From: [Mycobacterium] crassicus
GTDB taxonomy: Bacteria; Actinomycetota; Actinomycetes; Mycobacteriales; Mycobacteriaceae
Direction of reading: 5' to 3'
Assembly: GCF_020181615.1 (NCBI RefSeq)
Contig: NZ_CP084029.1
Coordinates: 2,448,782 to 2,512,781 of the forward strand
DNA: 64,000 nucleotides
Of the stretch, positions 39,155 through 48,333 are shown one piece after another (position 1 is the first letter of the stretch; every line of letters starts with the position of its first letter). A program made the translations under genes and the position numbers. The notes under the pieces are model-generated. The model had not been told where the DNA came from. It made no database searches and saw only the letters and a program-made list of their open reading frames with translations.

Positions 39155-39565
39155 ATGGCTGTCGACAAGAGTGCCGGCGATGGGTCCAAGCTGCCGGTGG
39201 TGTTCCCGCCGTGGCTGGATCGGCTGCAGATCAAATACATGAACCCGGTGGTCAAGCCGCTGTCGCGGTTCCTTCCCGGCACCTCGGTGATCAGGCATCG
39301 CGGGCGCAAGTCCGGCAAGCCCTACGAGACCGTGGTGACGACCTACCGCAAGGGTGACGTGCTGGCGGTGGCGCTGGGCCACGGCATGGCCGACTGGGTC
39401 AAGAACGTGCTGGCCGCCGGGGAGGCCGACGTGCGGCTGTTCCGCACCGAACTGCACCTGATCAACCCGCGGATCCTGCCGGCCGGGACCGTCGACGCGT
39501 CCCTGCCGTGGGCGGTGCGGCTGCAGAACCGCAAGGTGGCGGTGCTGGTCACCGACATCGCCTGA
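39155..39565 (+). CDS. Deazaflavin (F420)-dependent nitroreductase-family protein, copy 2
   Basis: 136 residues, a paralogue of the preceding gene and the likely Rv1598c equivalent (same length and place). Shared segments are SVIRHRGRKSGKPYETVV and LGHGMADWVKNVLAAGEADV. A GAGGAACGGAG ribosome site precedes ATG 39155. It lies 24 bp after copy 1, hence cotranscribed; convergent with nadC. Confidence 0.87.
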   Translation: MAVDKSAGDGSKLPVVFPPWLDRLQIKYMNPVVKPLSRFLPGTSVIRHRGRKSGKPYETVVTTYRKGDVLAVALGHGMADWVKNVLAAGEADVRLFRTELHLINPRILPAGTVDASLPWAVRLQNRKVAVLVTDIA

Positions 39566-39574
39566 CCGACGTCC

Positions 39575-40444
39575 CTACATATCGAGGCCGATGTCGAGCA
39601 CCCGCACCGAGTGGGTGAGGGCGCCCACCGCCAGATAGTCGACACCGGTGGCGGCGTAGGCGGCCGCTGTGTCCAGGGTCAGTCCGCCGGAGGACTCCAG
39701 CAACACTCCGGGTGCGCGCGAGTCGCGCCGCTGCACCGCCGTCTGGGTCTGCCAGACCGGGAAGTTGTCCAGCAGCACCAATTCCGGCGCCTCGGCGAGC
39801 ACCTCGTCGAACTGCTCGAGGGAATCCACTTCGACCTCGCAGGGCACCTCGGGCGCCGCCGCCCGTACCGCCCGTAGCGCCGCGGCCACCGAGCCGGCCG
39901 CGGCGACGTGGTTGTCCTTGATCAGCGCTGCATCGCCCAGGCCCATTCGGTGGTTGGTTCCGCCGCCGACCCGCACCGCGTACTTCTGCAGTACCCGCAG
40001 GCCCGGCAGGGTCTTGCGGGTGTCACGAATCCGCGCCGAGGTGCCCTCGACGGCATCGACCCAGGCCGCGGTCGCGGTGGCGATGCCGGACAGGTGGCAG
40101 ACCAGGTTGAGCATGGTGCGTTCGGCGGTCAGCAGGCCGCGGGTGTCGGCCTGCAGGCGCAGCACCGGTGCGCCGGCCCGCAGACGTTGTCCGTCGGCCA
40201 CCCGGTCCAGCACGGTGTATGCCCCGTGCCCAAGTACTTCATCCAACACCAACAAGGCGATGTCGACCCCGGCGATCACGCCCGCCTCCCGGGTCACCAT
40301 CGCCGCTTCGGCCGTCAGCTCGGCCGGCACCGTCGCCGTGGTGGTGACGTCGGGTCCGTAGCGCAGATCCTCGTCGAGGGCGCGCTCGATGATCTGGCGG
40401 ACTTCGGCGAGTTCGGCCTCCGAGAGCAGCTGCGACAGGGTCAC
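39575..40444 (-). CDS. nadC: Nicotinate-nucleotide pyrophosphorylase (quinolinate phosphoribosyltransferase)
   Basis: 289 residues. Third step of de novo NAD synthesis. Substrate-binding RDTRKTLPGLRVLQKYAV, VGGGTNHRMGLGDA, LIKDNHVAAAGS, and ESSGGLTLDTAAAYAATGVD. ATG/GTG start near 40444 overlaps the nadB stop by 4 bp. Confidence 0.97.
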   Translation of the reverse strand: MTLSQLLSEAELAEVRQIIERALDEDLRYGPDVTTTATVPAELTAEAAMVTREAGVIAGVDIALLVLDEVLGHGAYTVLDRVADGQRLRAGAPVLRLQADTRGLLTAERTMLNLVCHLSGIATATAAWVDAVEGTSARIRDTRKTLPGLRVLQKYAVRVGGGTNHRMGLGDAALIKDNHVAAAGSVAAALRAVRAAAPEVPCEVEVDSLEQFDEVLAEAPELVLLDNFPVWQTQTAVQRRDSRAPGVLLESSGGLTLDTAAAYAATGVDYLAVGALTHSVRVLDIGLDM

Positions 40445-42018
40445 GAGGCCACCGCCGCCGGCGCCTCGACCACGACCGCACCGGCGAGCAGTCGCACGGT
40501 GGTACTGCGGGCCTGATCGGGCTCGGCGCCCGAGTGCTCGGCCCGGTGGTGGCAGCCGCGACTCTCGGTGCGCGCCAACGCGGTCCCGGCGACCACCAGG
40601 GCCGCCAGGGTCAACGCCGCATCCTCGGCGCCGCCGCGGTCCGCGGGGCGGCGCTCGTCGGCGGTCGAGAGCAGCTCGATCAACTGGCGCAGCCCAGCGG
40701 CATCGCGCACCACCGAGGCACCGCGCGACATGGCCTGCTGAACGGTGTTGCGGTCCAGTCCGACATGCTCGACCTGCTCGGGGGCCCTGGCCCGCACCCG
40801 CCCGGACGATGCCGCGTGGTCCGCGGCCGCCGTCCCGGCCCGGGTGCCCACCACCAAGCCCTCCAGCAGGCTGTTGGAGGCCAGCCGATTGGCACCGTGC
40901 ATGCCGGTGCGGCCGACCTCGCCCGCGGCGAACAGACCGGGCAGTTCGGTGCGGCCGGTGACGTCGGTGACCACGCCGCCACAGCTGTAGTGCGCCCCGG
41001 GGACCACCGGGATGGGTTCGTTGACCGGATCGATACCGGCGGACCGGCAGGCGGCGGTGACCGTCGGGAATCGGCCCTCGAAGCCTTCGATTTCACGGGC
41101 ATCGAGGTAGACGCAGTGGTCACCGGTCTCTCGCAGCCTGGTGTCGATGGCCGCTGCCACCACGTCGCGAGGCGCCAGGTCCCCCATCGGATGCACTCCC
41201 TCGGTGACGGAGTCGCCCCGCGAATCGATCAGCTTGGCGCCTTCGCCGCGGACCGCCTCGGTGACCAGCGGCCGTCGGCGGCCGGCATTGGCGCTGTAGA
41301 GCATCGTCGGATGGAACTGGATGAACTCCAGGTCGCTGACCGCGACCCCGGCCCGCAGGGCCAATGCCACCCCGTCGCCGGTGGCGCCCCCGGGGTTGGT
41401 GGTCGCCCGATACAGCTGGCCCAGACCGCCGGTGGCCAGCACCACCGACGGAGCGTGGATCACACCGATGCCGTCGGCGTTGGCCACCAGCACCCCGGTG
41501 ACCGCGGCTCCGGCGTCGTGCAGGATCTGCAGCACCACCTGGCCGTGCCGGATGTCGAGCCCGGCGGCCGCACCGTCCAGCGCGCGCTGCACCTCGGCTC
41601 CGGTCGCGTCGCCGCCGGCGTGGATGATGCGCCGCCGGGAGTGCCCGCCCTCGCGGGTCAGCGCCCAGTTTCCGTCCGGGCCCTGATCGAATTGCGCTCC
41701 GGCGCCGGACAATTCGGTTACCGCCCGATAGCCGTCGGCCACAATCGAGGTCACCGCGTCGCGGTCGCACAGGCCACCGCCGGCGGCCAGGGTATCGGCG
41801 ACGTGGGCCTCCACCGAGTCGTCGGTGCCCGGCAGCACCACCGCGATCCCGCCCTGGGCGTAATGCGTTGCGGTCACCCCGTGACCGGTAACGGCCTTGC
41901 TGAGCACCACCACGTTGCTGCCGGCGCGGTGCGCGGCCCGGGCCGCGGCCAGCCCGCCGACCCCGGTGCCGATGACCACGACATCGGCCCGCTGCTGCCA
42001 GGCGGGGGCTGCGGTCAC
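40441..42018 (-). CDS. nadB: L-aspartate oxidase
   Basis: 525 residues, FAD enzyme oxidising aspartate to iminosuccinate. Dinucleotide motif [23 protein letters not shown] region [14 protein letters not shown], active-site GARYSCGG-like stretch read as [12 protein letters not shown], and [22 protein letters not shown] split across FAD contacts. The C-terminal helical domain is Ala/Arg-rich. Overlaps nadA by 4 bp, so the nadA-B-C operon is translationally coupled. Confidence 0.96.
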   Translation of the reverse strand: MTAAPAWQQRADVVVIGTGVGGLAAARAAHRAGSNVVVLSKAVTGHGVTATHYAQGGIAVVLPGTDDSVEAHVADTLAAGGGLCDRDAVTSIVADGYRAVTELSGAGAQFDQGPDGNWALTREGGHSRRRIIHAGGDATGAEVQRALDGAAAGLDIRHGQVVLQILHDAGAAVTGVLVANADGIGVIHAPSVVLATGGLGQLYRATTNPGGATGDGVALALRAGVAVSDLEFIQFHPTMLYSANAGRRRPLVTEAVRGEGAKLIDSRGDSVTEGVHPMGDLAPRDVVAAAIDTRLRETGDHCVYLDAREIEGFEGRFPTVTAACRSAGIDPVNEPIPVVPGAHYSCGGVVTDVTGRTELPGLFAAGEVGRTGMHGANRLASNSLLEGLVVGTRAGTAAADHAASSGRVRARAPEQVEHVGLDRNTVQQAMSRGASVVRDAAGLRQLIELLSTADERRPADRGGAEDAALTLAALVVAGTALARTESRGCHHRAEHSGAEPDQARSTTVRLLAGAVVVEAPAAVAS

Positions 42019-43067
42019 TTGCTGACCGGGGCGGAGTGTCCGATCGAGACCATTCGCTGCACGCTGCGCGCCGCCAGCCGTGCCGTCTCGGGATCCACGT
42101 GGATCTCGTCGGCGCCTTCGGTCAGGCTGCGCAGCAGGGCCGCCGGGGTGATCATCTTCATGTACTTGCAGGCCGCCTTGGAGTTGACCGCCTCGAAGTC
42201 GACCTGCGGTGCGGCCTTCTGCAGCTGGTAGATCATGCCGACCTCGGTGGCGACCAGAACCTTGCGCGCCTGGGTCCGCCGAGCCTCTTCGAGCATGCCG
42301 CCGGTGGACAGGATCTTGACCCGCTCCTCCGGGAAGTGGCCCTCACCGACCAGATACAGCGCCGAGGTCGCGCAACCGCACTCCGGGTGCACGAACAGCT
42401 CGGCGTCCGGGTTCGTGCGCGCTTTCTCCTCGAGCTCGTCGCCGTTGATCGCCGCGTGCACGTGGCACTCGCCCGCCCAGATGTGCATGTTCTTGCGCCC
42501 GGTGACCCGCTGGACGTGCTGGCCCAGGAACTGGTCGGGCAGGAACAGCACGTCGCGGTCCGGGTCGATCGCGTTGACCACGTCGACGGCGTTCGACGAC
42601 GTGCAGCAGTAGTCGGTGAGCGCCTTGACCGCCGCGGTGGTGTTGACGTAGGAGACCACCACCGAGCCCGGGTGGTCGTCGCGCCAGGCCTGCAGGTCCT
42701 CGGCGGTGATCGAGTCGGCCAGTGAGCAACCCGCACGCGCGTCCGGGATCAGTACGGTTTTGTCCGGGGACAGGATCTTGGCGGTCTCGGCCATGAAGTG
42801 CACGCCGCAGAAGACGATGGTGTCCGCCTCGGTGTCGGCGGCGATGCGGGCCAGGCCCAGTGAGTCGCCGACGTGGTCGGCGATGTCCTGAATCGGCGGC
42901 AGCTGATAGTTGTGCGCCAGGATCGTCGCGTTGCGCTCTTTTTTGAGCCGGAGGATCTCGGCCACCCACTCTTCGTCGGGCTCGATACCGCTGTAGCCGG
43001 CCGGTGAGTTGACGATCCGGTCGGCCAGGCTGCCCGCCTTCACACCGGTGTCGGTGAGGGTGGTCAT
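42015..43067 (-). CDS. nadA: Quinolinate synthase
   Basis: 350 residues. [4Fe-4S] enzyme condensing iminosuccinate with DHAP. Cluster Cys in [25 protein letters not shown] and [12 protein letters not shown]. Other stretches are [20 protein letters not shown] and VHPE. ATG 43067 has a strong GAGAGGAG site 5 nt upstream. First gene of the nad operon; its promoter region holds the NrtR-type operator. Confidence 0.97.
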   Translation of the reverse strand: MTTLTDTGVKAGSLADRIVNSPAGYSGIEPDEEWVAEILRLKKERNATILAHNYQLPPIQDIADHVGDSLGLARIAADTEADTIVFCGVHFMAETAKILSPDKTVLIPDARAGCSLADSITAEDLQAWRDDHPGSVVVSYVNTTAAVKALTDYCCTSSNAVDVVNAIDPDRDVLFLPDQFLGQHVQRVTGRKNMHIWAGECHVHAAINGDELEEKARTNPDAELFVHPECGCATSALYLVGEGHFPEERVKILSTGGMLEEARRTQARKVLVATEVGMIYQLQKAAPQVDFEAVNSKAACKYMKMITPAALLRSLTEGADEIHVDPETARLAARSVQRMVSIGHSAPVSK

Positions 43068-43089
43068 GGCGACTCCTCTCGCGAATTAG

Positions 43090-43112
43090 GTTTTCGACTT
43101 ACAATCGAAAAC
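43090..43112. promoter_or_regulatory. NrtR operator: GTTTTCGA-N7-TCGAAAAC
   Basis: A perfect 8-bp inverted repeat in the 45-bp gap between nadA and the Nudix regulator gene. It covers the -10 box of the regulator (TACAAT, 43100-43105) and ends at the base before its GTG, so binding would shut off the regulator and, on the other strand, cover the nadA promoter region. This fits what is known of mycobacterial NrtR control of nadABC. Confidence 0.82.
43100..43105 (+). promoter_or_regulatory. -10 hexamer for leaderless nrtR
   Basis: TACAAT lies in the operator spacer; 7 nt separate it from GTG 43113. Confidence 0.6.
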
Positions 43113-43823
43113 GTGGTTCATACTATCACCGAGCACGAAGTGCTCACCGCGGTCTTGCGGGTTGGCGACCTGGACAGCGGCCGTCCCCGCCTCCATGTCC
43201 TGCTGTGGCAGCGGGCGAGAGAACCCCAGCTCGGACGGTGGTCCCTGCCCGGTGGACTGCTGCGTGGCAACGAGGACATAACCGCGTCGGCGCGTCGCCA
43301 ACTCGCCGAGAAGGTCGATTTACGTGAGATCGCCCACCTTGAGCAATTGGCCGTGTTCTCCGCCCCAGATCGAGTCCCGGACGTGCGCACCATCGCCTCG
43401 ACGTTCCTGGGTCTGGTGCCCTCCCCCGCCGACCCGGAGCTGCCGAGCGATACCCATTGGCATCCCGTCGACGACCTGCCGCCGATGGCGTTCGACCACG
43501 AAACGATGGTGGCTCACGCGCACAGTCGACTGGTCGCCAAGATGTCCTATACGAATATCGGGTTCGCTTTGGCGCCAACGGAATTCATCCTGTCCACGCT
43601 GCGCGATATCTACAGCGTGGTGCTCGGCCATCAGGTCGACGCCACCAACCTGCAGCGGGTGCTGGTTCGCCGCGGGGTGATCACGCGCACCGGCACCACT
43701 GCCCGCTCCGGGCGCAGCGGGGGCCGGCCCGCGGCCCGCTACCGGTTCACCGAGTCCCAGCTTCGGGTGACCGACGAATTCGCAGCTTTACGGCCCCCAG
43801 GGTGGGTCGGACTGGAATCTTAA
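43113..43823 (+). CDS. nrtR: NrtR-type Nudix transcriptional regulator of NAD synthesis
   Basis: 236 residues, same length as Rv1593c. The N-terminal Nudix-like domain (about 1-150) binds ADP-ribose or NAD derivatives in this family. Its Nudix box is degenerate (GGLLRGNED then [10 protein letters not shown] instead of REUXEEXGU), so hydrolysis is probably lost. The C-terminal winged helix (about 155-236) has [17 protein letters not shown] and [11 protein letters not shown] for DNA binding. Leaderless GTG start, divergent from nadABC, with the operator between them. Regulator identity rests on domain order plus context. Confidence 0.9.
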   Translation: MVHTITEHEVLTAVLRVGDLDSGRPRLHVLLWQRAREPQLGRWSLPGGLLRGNEDITASARRQLAEKVDLREIAHLEQLAVFSAPDRVPDVRTIASTFLGLVPSPADPELPSDTHWHPVDDLPPMAFDHETMVAHAHSRLVAKMSYTNIGFALAPTEFILSTLRDIYSVVLGHQVDATNLQRVLVRRGVITRTGTTARSGRSGGRPAARYRFTESQLRVTDEFAALRPPGWVGLES

Positions 43824-43848
43824 CGGTCCCTTAAGACAGAATGTCCGA

Positions 43849-45186
43849 ATGGACTTCGACAGCTTGGCCCGCCAAACATCTGTCGAGTGGATCGGGCAGG
43901 AGCCGCATCAGCCGCTGCAGCCGGGCATTCGCCCAGAACAGCCAGGTAAGGATCCGTTCTACGAGGCCCCGGCCGGTTTCGAGCACGCCCTGCCCGGCAC
44001 GGTGTTGCGCTCCCGCGACGTGGAACTGGCATTTCTGGGGCTGATCCCGCAGCGGATGCACGCCACGCAGCTGCTCTACCGGACCACGGACCGCAACGGC
44101 GTCGCGCAGGCGACGGTGACCACGGTGCTGGTCCCCGGGGACCGTGACCAGACCAAGCCGTGTCCGATCGTGTCGTACCAGTGCGCGATCGACGCCGTGG
44201 ACGGCCGCTGCTTCCCGTCCTACGCGCTGCGCCGGCGGGCCAAGTCATACGGTTCGTTCACTCAGCTCGAGTTCGTCCTCATCGCCGCGATCCTGGCGAG
44301 GGGCTGGGCGGTGTCGGTTCCCGACCACGAGGGCCGCGACGGCCACTGGGGGGCACCGTACGAACCGGGCTACTGCGTGCTCGACGGCGTGCGCGCCGCG
44401 CTGGCAACCGAGCGGCTGGAGCTGGCCGCCGACGCCCCGATCGGGCTGTGGGGCTATTCCGGTGGTGGCCTGGCCACCGGTTGGGCCGCTGAGGTCTGCG
44501 GCGACTACGCCCCCGAACTCAACATCGCCGGCGTTGCCCTGGGCTCACCGGTCGGCGACCTGGGCAACACCCTCAAGCGGCTGAACGGCTCATTCTGGTC
44601 CGGTCTGCCGGCCACCATGATCGCGGCCCTGGCGCGGACCTACCCCGACCTCGAAGACGTCATCGACCATCACGCCACCGTCGACGGGCGGGCTCTGCTG
44701 CGCTCGCTGGAGACCACCACCACCGCCGCCGCGGTGCTGCGCATGCACCACCGATCCCTGGACTCCTACATCGACCGGCCGCTGGAACAGCTGGTGGAGA
44801 CGCCCGCCGTGCAACACGTCTTCGCCGACACCCGGCTCGGCGGCACCATACCGACTCCCCCGATGCTGATGGTGCAGGCCATCTACGACGAGGTGATCTC
44901 GGTCAATGACATCGACAAGCTGGCCGCGACCTACGCCGCCGGCGGTGCCCGGTTGACCTACCACCGCGACCTGTTCAGCGAGCATGTGGTGCTGCACCCG
45001 CTGTCGACTCCGATGGTGTTGTCCTGGCTGGCCGACCGGTTCGCCAACCGGCCGCTGCCCGAGACACCCGTACAGAAGGAGTGGCCGACGCTGCTGAACC
45101 CCAAGACCTACCTCGGACTGGTCCGGCTGGGTCTGGTGGCGGCCAAGATGATCACCGGCGGGGCGGTGGGCCGCCTTCCGCTGTGA
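43849..45186 (+). CDS. LIP-family secretory lipase-like hydrolase (Rv1592c type)
   Basis: 445 residues, alpha/beta-hydrolase of the fungal secretory lipase (LIP) family. Nucleophile in [35 protein letters not shown] before it, and the late acid/base region [14 protein letters not shown] and [12 protein letters not shown]. There is no obvious Sec signal peptide, so export would need another route. ATG 43849 lies 25 bp after nrtR. Its last 35 bp overlap the 3' end of the opposite-strand membrane gene. Confidence 0.88.
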   Translation: MDFDSLARQTSVEWIGQEPHQPLQPGIRPEQPGKDPFYEAPAGFEHALPGTVLRSRDVELAFLGLIPQRMHATQLLYRTTDRNGVAQATVTTVLVPGDRDQTKPCPIVSYQCAIDAVDGRCFPSYALRRRAKSYGSFTQLEFVLIAAILARGWAVSVPDHEGRDGHWGAPYEPGYCVLDGVRAALATERLELAADAPIGLWGYSGGGLATGWAAEVCGDYAPELNIAGVALGSPVGDLGNTLKRLNGSFWSGLPATMIAALARTYPDLEDVIDHHATVDGRALLRSLETTTTAAAVLRMHHRSLDSYIDRPLEQLVETPAVQHVFADTRLGGTIPTPPMLMVQAIYDEVISVNDIDKLAATYAAGGARLTYHRDLFSEHVVLHPLSTPMVLSWLADRFANRPLPETPVQKEWPTLLNPKTYLGLVRLGLVAAKMITGGAVGRLPL

Positions 45187-45859
45187 CGTCGGGGTTTATT
45201 CGGCGGTCCCAGCCTCGCCTCTCCTCCGTCGCGCCTCGCTGAACCGCCGGGCTCGGCATCAACGGCCCACGCGCGGGTTCGGGCGGATAACCGCCGAGAT
45301 CGTCGCGAGTGCTCCAGGTGGCGCACAGGGCGTACACCAGCGCCGCTGAGGCCGCGGGCAGCAACAGCGTTGCCGCGATCTGCAGCGGCGTGTGTCCGAA
45401 GAACACCGGCGGCCCTTCGGCGATGTAGTGCACCCGGTGCTCGGGCGTCACCGGCGCGGCATCCACGTCGATGGTGCCGTAGCGCCGGTGTACCAGTTGG
45501 CCGCCGACCAACACCGCCAGCGCCGCGGTCGCGCTCACGCCGACTGACAGGCCGGCGACCATGCCCGGACCCCGGTGGGCCCGCCACTGCCAGGCCAGCG
45601 CCGCCGCCACCACCGCCACCACGCTCAGCATCCCCAGCAGGAGAAACGGCGCCACGAAGAAGTGGACGGGCTCGTTGCCCAGGTAGGCCTGGATGCGCTC
45701 ACCGCTGCGGGTCAGCGCCACCACGCCGTGGATGGGAGGCGCGATCGACGCCCAGAGCGCCCCGAGCGGCAGCCCGACGGCGCCCAGTCCGGCGACGACG
45801 ATGCCGATCGCACCCAACCGCGGTATGCGCGGCGCTCCGACTTCCGGTGTGGGAGCCAC
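45152..45859 (-). CDS. DUF2567-type membrane protein after bsaP (Rv1591 type)
   Basis: 235 residues with four transmembrane helices (about 18-38, 70-92, 97-117 and 160-182). A large loop between helices 1 and 2 contains [22 protein letters not shown] 45859 shares one base with the bsaP stop (TAGTG), so it is coupled to bsaP and bioB; the longer frame to 45919 lies inside bsaP. The C-terminal about 30 residues come from a copy of the dispersed repeat (45201-45250) and beyond, and run past the end of the convergent lipase gene, suggesting that the original stop was lost. Function unknown; the context suggests a link to biotin. Confidence 0.82.
   Translation of the reverse strand: MAPTPEVGAPRIPRLGAIGIVVAGLGAVGLPLGALWASIAPPIHGVVALTRSGERIQAYLGNEPVHFFVAPFLLLGMLSVVAVVAAALAWQWRAHRGPGMVAGLSVGVSATAALAVLVGGQLVHRRYGTIDVDAAPVTPEHRVHYIAEGPPVFFGHTPLQIAATLLLPAASAALVYALCATWSTRDDLGGYPPEPARGPLMPSPAVQRGATEERRGWDRRINPDVTAEGGPPPRR
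45201..45250 (+). repeat. Dispersed palindromic repeat, copy 1 (in the membrane gene)
   Basis: 50 bp starting CGGCGGTCCCAGCCTCGCC and ending CTCGCTGAACCGCCGG. The ends are inverted (CGGCGGT and ACCGCCG). It is about 90% identical to copy 2 and contains all of copy 3. Relative to its host gene it is in the opposite orientation from copies 2 and 3. Confidence 0.85.
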
Positions 45860-46092
45860 TACCTCGCTGCCAGCTCCGCCGAATCCACCTGGCCGTGCCG
45901 GGAGCACTTCGCCCACCATCCGTTCGGCCGAACCTGTACCGCCATCTTGCGGCCGCAGGCCGCGCAGAACCGGGGCGGTCGCAGACCCAGTTGGGCGATC
46001 GACGGCAACGCGGTCTCGCCCTCGCCGATCAGCGCACCGTTGTGGACGTTGTAGACCCCTGCGCCGACCAGATCAGGCAGTTCATTAGCCAT
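45859..46092 (-). CDS. bsaP: Biotin synthase auxiliary protein BsaP
   Basis: 77 residues, Rv1590 type. Known in mycobacteria as a small iron-sulfur protein needed by BioB to turn dethiobiotin into biotin. Candidate ligands are C43 and C46 (RFCAACGRK) and C63/H66 (WWAKCSRHG). ATG 46092 lies 14 bp after the bioB stop. Confidence 0.9.
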   Translation of the reverse strand: MANELPDLVGAGVYNVHNGALIGEGETALPSIAQLGLRPPRFCAACGRKMAVQVRPNGWWAKCSRHGQVDSAELAAR

Positions 46093-46106
46093 CCGCTGTC
46101 TGCGCT

Positions 46107-47144
46107 CTACAGGCTGGCGCTGAGCGCCTTGATCGGCATCTTCAGCTCCTCGAGCATCTCCAGGTCGTCGTCGATCGAGCGGCCCAGCGTAGTGAGGTAG
46201 TTGCCGACGATCATCGCGTTGGCGCCGCCCTGCAGGCTGCGCTTGGCGCCCAGGTCACCCAGAGTGATCTCACGGCCACCGGCAAACCGCAGCGTGGTGC
46301 GCGGCAGCGCCAGCCGGAACGCGGCGATGATGCTCAGCGCCTCGAACGCCGACAGCGGCTCCATGTCCTCGAACGGGGTTCCGGGCTGCGGGTTGAGGAA
46401 GTTGATCGGCACGTCGTCGGGGTTCAGCGCGGCGATCTGGCTGGCGAACTCGGCGCGCTGCTCCAGGCTCTCGCCCATCCCGATGATGCCGCCGCTGCAC
46501 AGCTCCATGCCGTTCTCACGGACCAGCTCGAGGGTCGCCAAACGCTCGTCCCATTCGTGGGTGGTCACCACGCTCGGGAAGTAGGAGCGCGCGGTCTCCA
46601 GGTTGTGGTTGTACTTGTGGACGCCGATCTCCTTGAGCTTCTTCGCGGTTCGCGCGGTGAGCAGCCCGAGTGACGCGGCGATCGGGATGTCGAGGCCCTC
46701 CGCGCGGATCGCCTGGATGCCCTCGTCCACCTGCTTGAGCAGCTTGTCATCGGCACCGCGCACGGCGGCGACGATGCAGAACTCGGTGGCGCCGGTGGCG
46801 GCCGTCGCCTTGGCGGCCTCCACCAGTTCGGCCTTGTCGAGCCAGACCCCACGCACCGGCGAGTCGTCGAACACCGCGGACTGCGAACAGAAGTTGCAGT
46901 CCTCGGTGCAGCCACCGGTCTTGAGGCTGATGATGCCCTCAACCTCGACCTCGGGACCGCACCAACGCATCCGGACCTCGTGGGCGAGCTCGAGCAGATC
47001 GTCTAGGCGGTCCTCACCCAACTGGAGCACGGTGAGCACCTGCTCCTTGTTCAACCCCTCGCCGCGCTCCAGCACCTGCTCGCGGGCCACCGCCAGAATG
47101 TCGGTGTTATCGGTGTCAGTGCTGGTCATCGCCGCCTGGGTCAC
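46107..47144 (-). CDS. bioB: Biotin synthase
   Basis: 345 residues, radical SAM enzyme inserting sulfur into dethiobiotin. Cluster motif [13 protein letters not shown] (CxxxCxxC), [20 protein letters not shown] before it, [16 protein letters not shown] and the C-terminal [18 protein letters not shown] 47144 has AGGGAG 7 nt upstream, and the protein then begins VTQAAM as in Rv1589; TTG 47159 is rejected. Transcribed from a promoter whose -10 overlaps the BioQ-type operator, giving a leader of about 80 nt. Confidence 0.97.
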   Translation of the reverse strand: MTQAAMTSTDTDNTDILAVAREQVLERGEGLNKEQVLTVLQLGEDRLDDLLELAHEVRMRWCGPEVEVEGIISLKTGGCTEDCNFCSQSAVFDDSPVRGVWLDKAELVEAAKATAATGATEFCIVAAVRGADDKLLKQVDEGIQAIRAEGLDIPIAASLGLLTARTAKKLKEIGVHKYNHNLETARSYFPSVVTTHEWDERLATLELVRENGMELCSGGIIGMGESLEQRAEFASQIAALNPDDVPINFLNPQPGTPFEDMEPLSAFEALSIIAAFRLALPRTTLRFAGGREITLGDLGAKRSLQGGANAMIVGNYLTTLGRSIDDDLEMLEELKMPIKALSASL

Positions 47145-47220
47145 CTGCTGCTCCCTCAACTCGTCTCTGTGTTCGCCGCTGAAACCGGCGCTGGCTTGCG
47201 GGTTGCCGCAGAAGCCGACT

Positions 47221-47233
47221 TGAACGCCGTTCA
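47221..47233. promoter_or_regulatory. BioQ box 1: TGAAC-GCC-GTTCA between bioB and bioQ
   Basis: A perfect 13-bp palindrome with a 3-bp centre. On the minus strand its first T is the last base of the bioB -10 box (TAACCT, 47233-47238). On the plus strand it ends 3 nt before the bioQ -10 box (TATGGT, 47237-47242). It matches the TGAAC-N3-GTTxx form described for mycobacterial BioQ. Confidence 0.85.
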
Positions 47234-47236
47234 GGT

Positions 47237-47242
47237 TATGGT
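47237..47242 (+). promoter_or_regulatory. -10 hexamer for bioQ
   Basis: TATGGT, 6 nt before GTG 47249; leaderless transcription is likely. It overlaps the opposite-strand -10 of bioB. Confidence 0.5.
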
Positions 47243-47248
47243 ATCGGC

Positions 47249-47824
47249 GTGCAGCTGCACAAACCTGACGTGGTCGCCGCGGCGGCCACCATCCTGGACA
47301 ACTACGGCATCGCCGACCTGTCGATGCGGCGGTTGGCGCGCGAGCTGAACGTCAGCCCCAGCGCGCTGTACTGGCATTTCGCCAACAAGCAACAACTGTT
47401 GGGCGCCGTCGCCGACCTAGTGCTGGCCGCGGCCTGCGCGGATCCGGGCGCCGGCAGCTGGCAGTGGCGGATCCAGTCGGTGTGCGAACGGCTGCGCGAC
47501 GCACTGCTGTCGCACACCGACGGCGCCGAGCTGGTGTCGGCCAGCCTGGCCGCGGGTCAGTCCCGCGCGGCCGCGGACATCGTGGCACGCCTGGCGGAGT
47601 CGGCGGCGGCGGCCGGAATACACCCGGATCAGGCGGTGCTCGCCGCCCGCACCGTCGTGCACTACGTGCTGGGTTTCACCGCCGACGAACAGTCCCGGCT
47701 GCAGTGGGACGCCGCCGGGGCGGCCGGGATCGCACCCGACACCGATCCGGGCGGCGCGTTCGAATTCGGTTTGACGCTGCTGATCGACGGTTTGGCGGTC
47801 CAGGCGCGGGTGGCCGTCAATTAA
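47249..47824 (+). CDS. bioQ: TetR-family repressor of biotin genes, BioQ
   Basis: 191 residues. N-terminal helix-turn-helix (about 20-45: [20 protein letters not shown], then HFANKQQLL) and an all-helical ligand domain. Identity as BioQ rests on its place divergent from bioB, on the TGAAC-N3-GTTCA box between them and on a second box at bioF. Start at GTG 47249. Its 3' end overlaps the opposite-strand 2H phosphoesterase by 4 bp. Confidence 0.88.
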   Translation: MQLHKPDVVAAAATILDNYGIADLSMRRLARELNVSPSALYWHFANKQQLLGAVADLVLAAACADPGAGSWQWRIQSVCERLRDALLSHTDGAELVSASLAAGQSRAAADIVARLAESAAAAGIHPDQAVLAARTVVHYVLGFTADEQSRLQWDAAGAAGIAPDTDPGGAFEFGLTLLIDGLAVQARVAVN

Positions 47825-48330
47825 CCGCTGATCTGCTGTTCGGTGCGGGACTTGCCGTTCCAGTGGCGCAGCCCGACGAACCGGCCGGCGATTTCGGAGC
47901 GGCCCGCAATGCGCTGGGACCGAGCCAGCTGGCCGGGCCCGACCCGGCGGGCCAGCGTGACGTGCGGTGTCCACTGCCCGGGCAGCACGTTGGCCATCGG
48001 GGTCGGTTGCAGGTGCGGCGCACTGCGCCGGTAGACCTCGGCGTGCAGGTCCAGCAGGTCCCGGGTGGGCACCACCAGCCGGGCCAGCACCCCATGCGAC
48101 CGGCCGAAGATCAGCGACGCACCCAGCGTGCAGTCCAGCGGCAGCCGAGCCACGACCGGGGCCAGTTCCGCGTCGACCCGCGTGTCGATGCGCTGGGCGA
48201 CCGCGAGGGTGACGTGCGGGCGAGAGGCCGGGGCCTGACTGGGCACCCCGATCGCGGCCAGCTCCGCCCAGATCAGGCGGACCGCTGACTCGGTGTCTTC
48301 GTCGAAGACCAGCTCGATCGAGTGCACCAC
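47821..48330 (-). CDS. 2H phosphoesterase / 2'-5' RNA ligase-like protein (Rv1571 type)
   Basis: 169 residues with the two HxT motifs of the 2H superfamily (SRPHVTLAVAQ near residue 38 and WTPHVTLARRVG near 120). Such proteins act on cyclic phosphodiester or 2'-5' RNA ends; the substrate is unknown. GTG start near 48330, 3 bp after bioD, so it belongs to the bioA/F/D unit, as in M. tuberculosis. Confidence 0.86.
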   Translation of the reverse strand: MVHSIELVFDEDTESAVRLIWAELAAIGVPSQAPASRPHVTLAVAQRIDTRVDAELAPVVARLPLDCTLGASLIFGRSHGVLARLVVPTRDLLDLHAEVYRRSAPHLQPTPMANVLPGQWTPHVTLARRVGPGQLARSQRIAGRSEIAGRFVGLRHWNGKSRTEQQISG

Positions 48331-48333
48331 CGC

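Noticed and set aside
43849-43920. Signal peptide on the LIP-family lipase
   Set aside because: The N-terminus is polar and acidic with no hydrophobic core.
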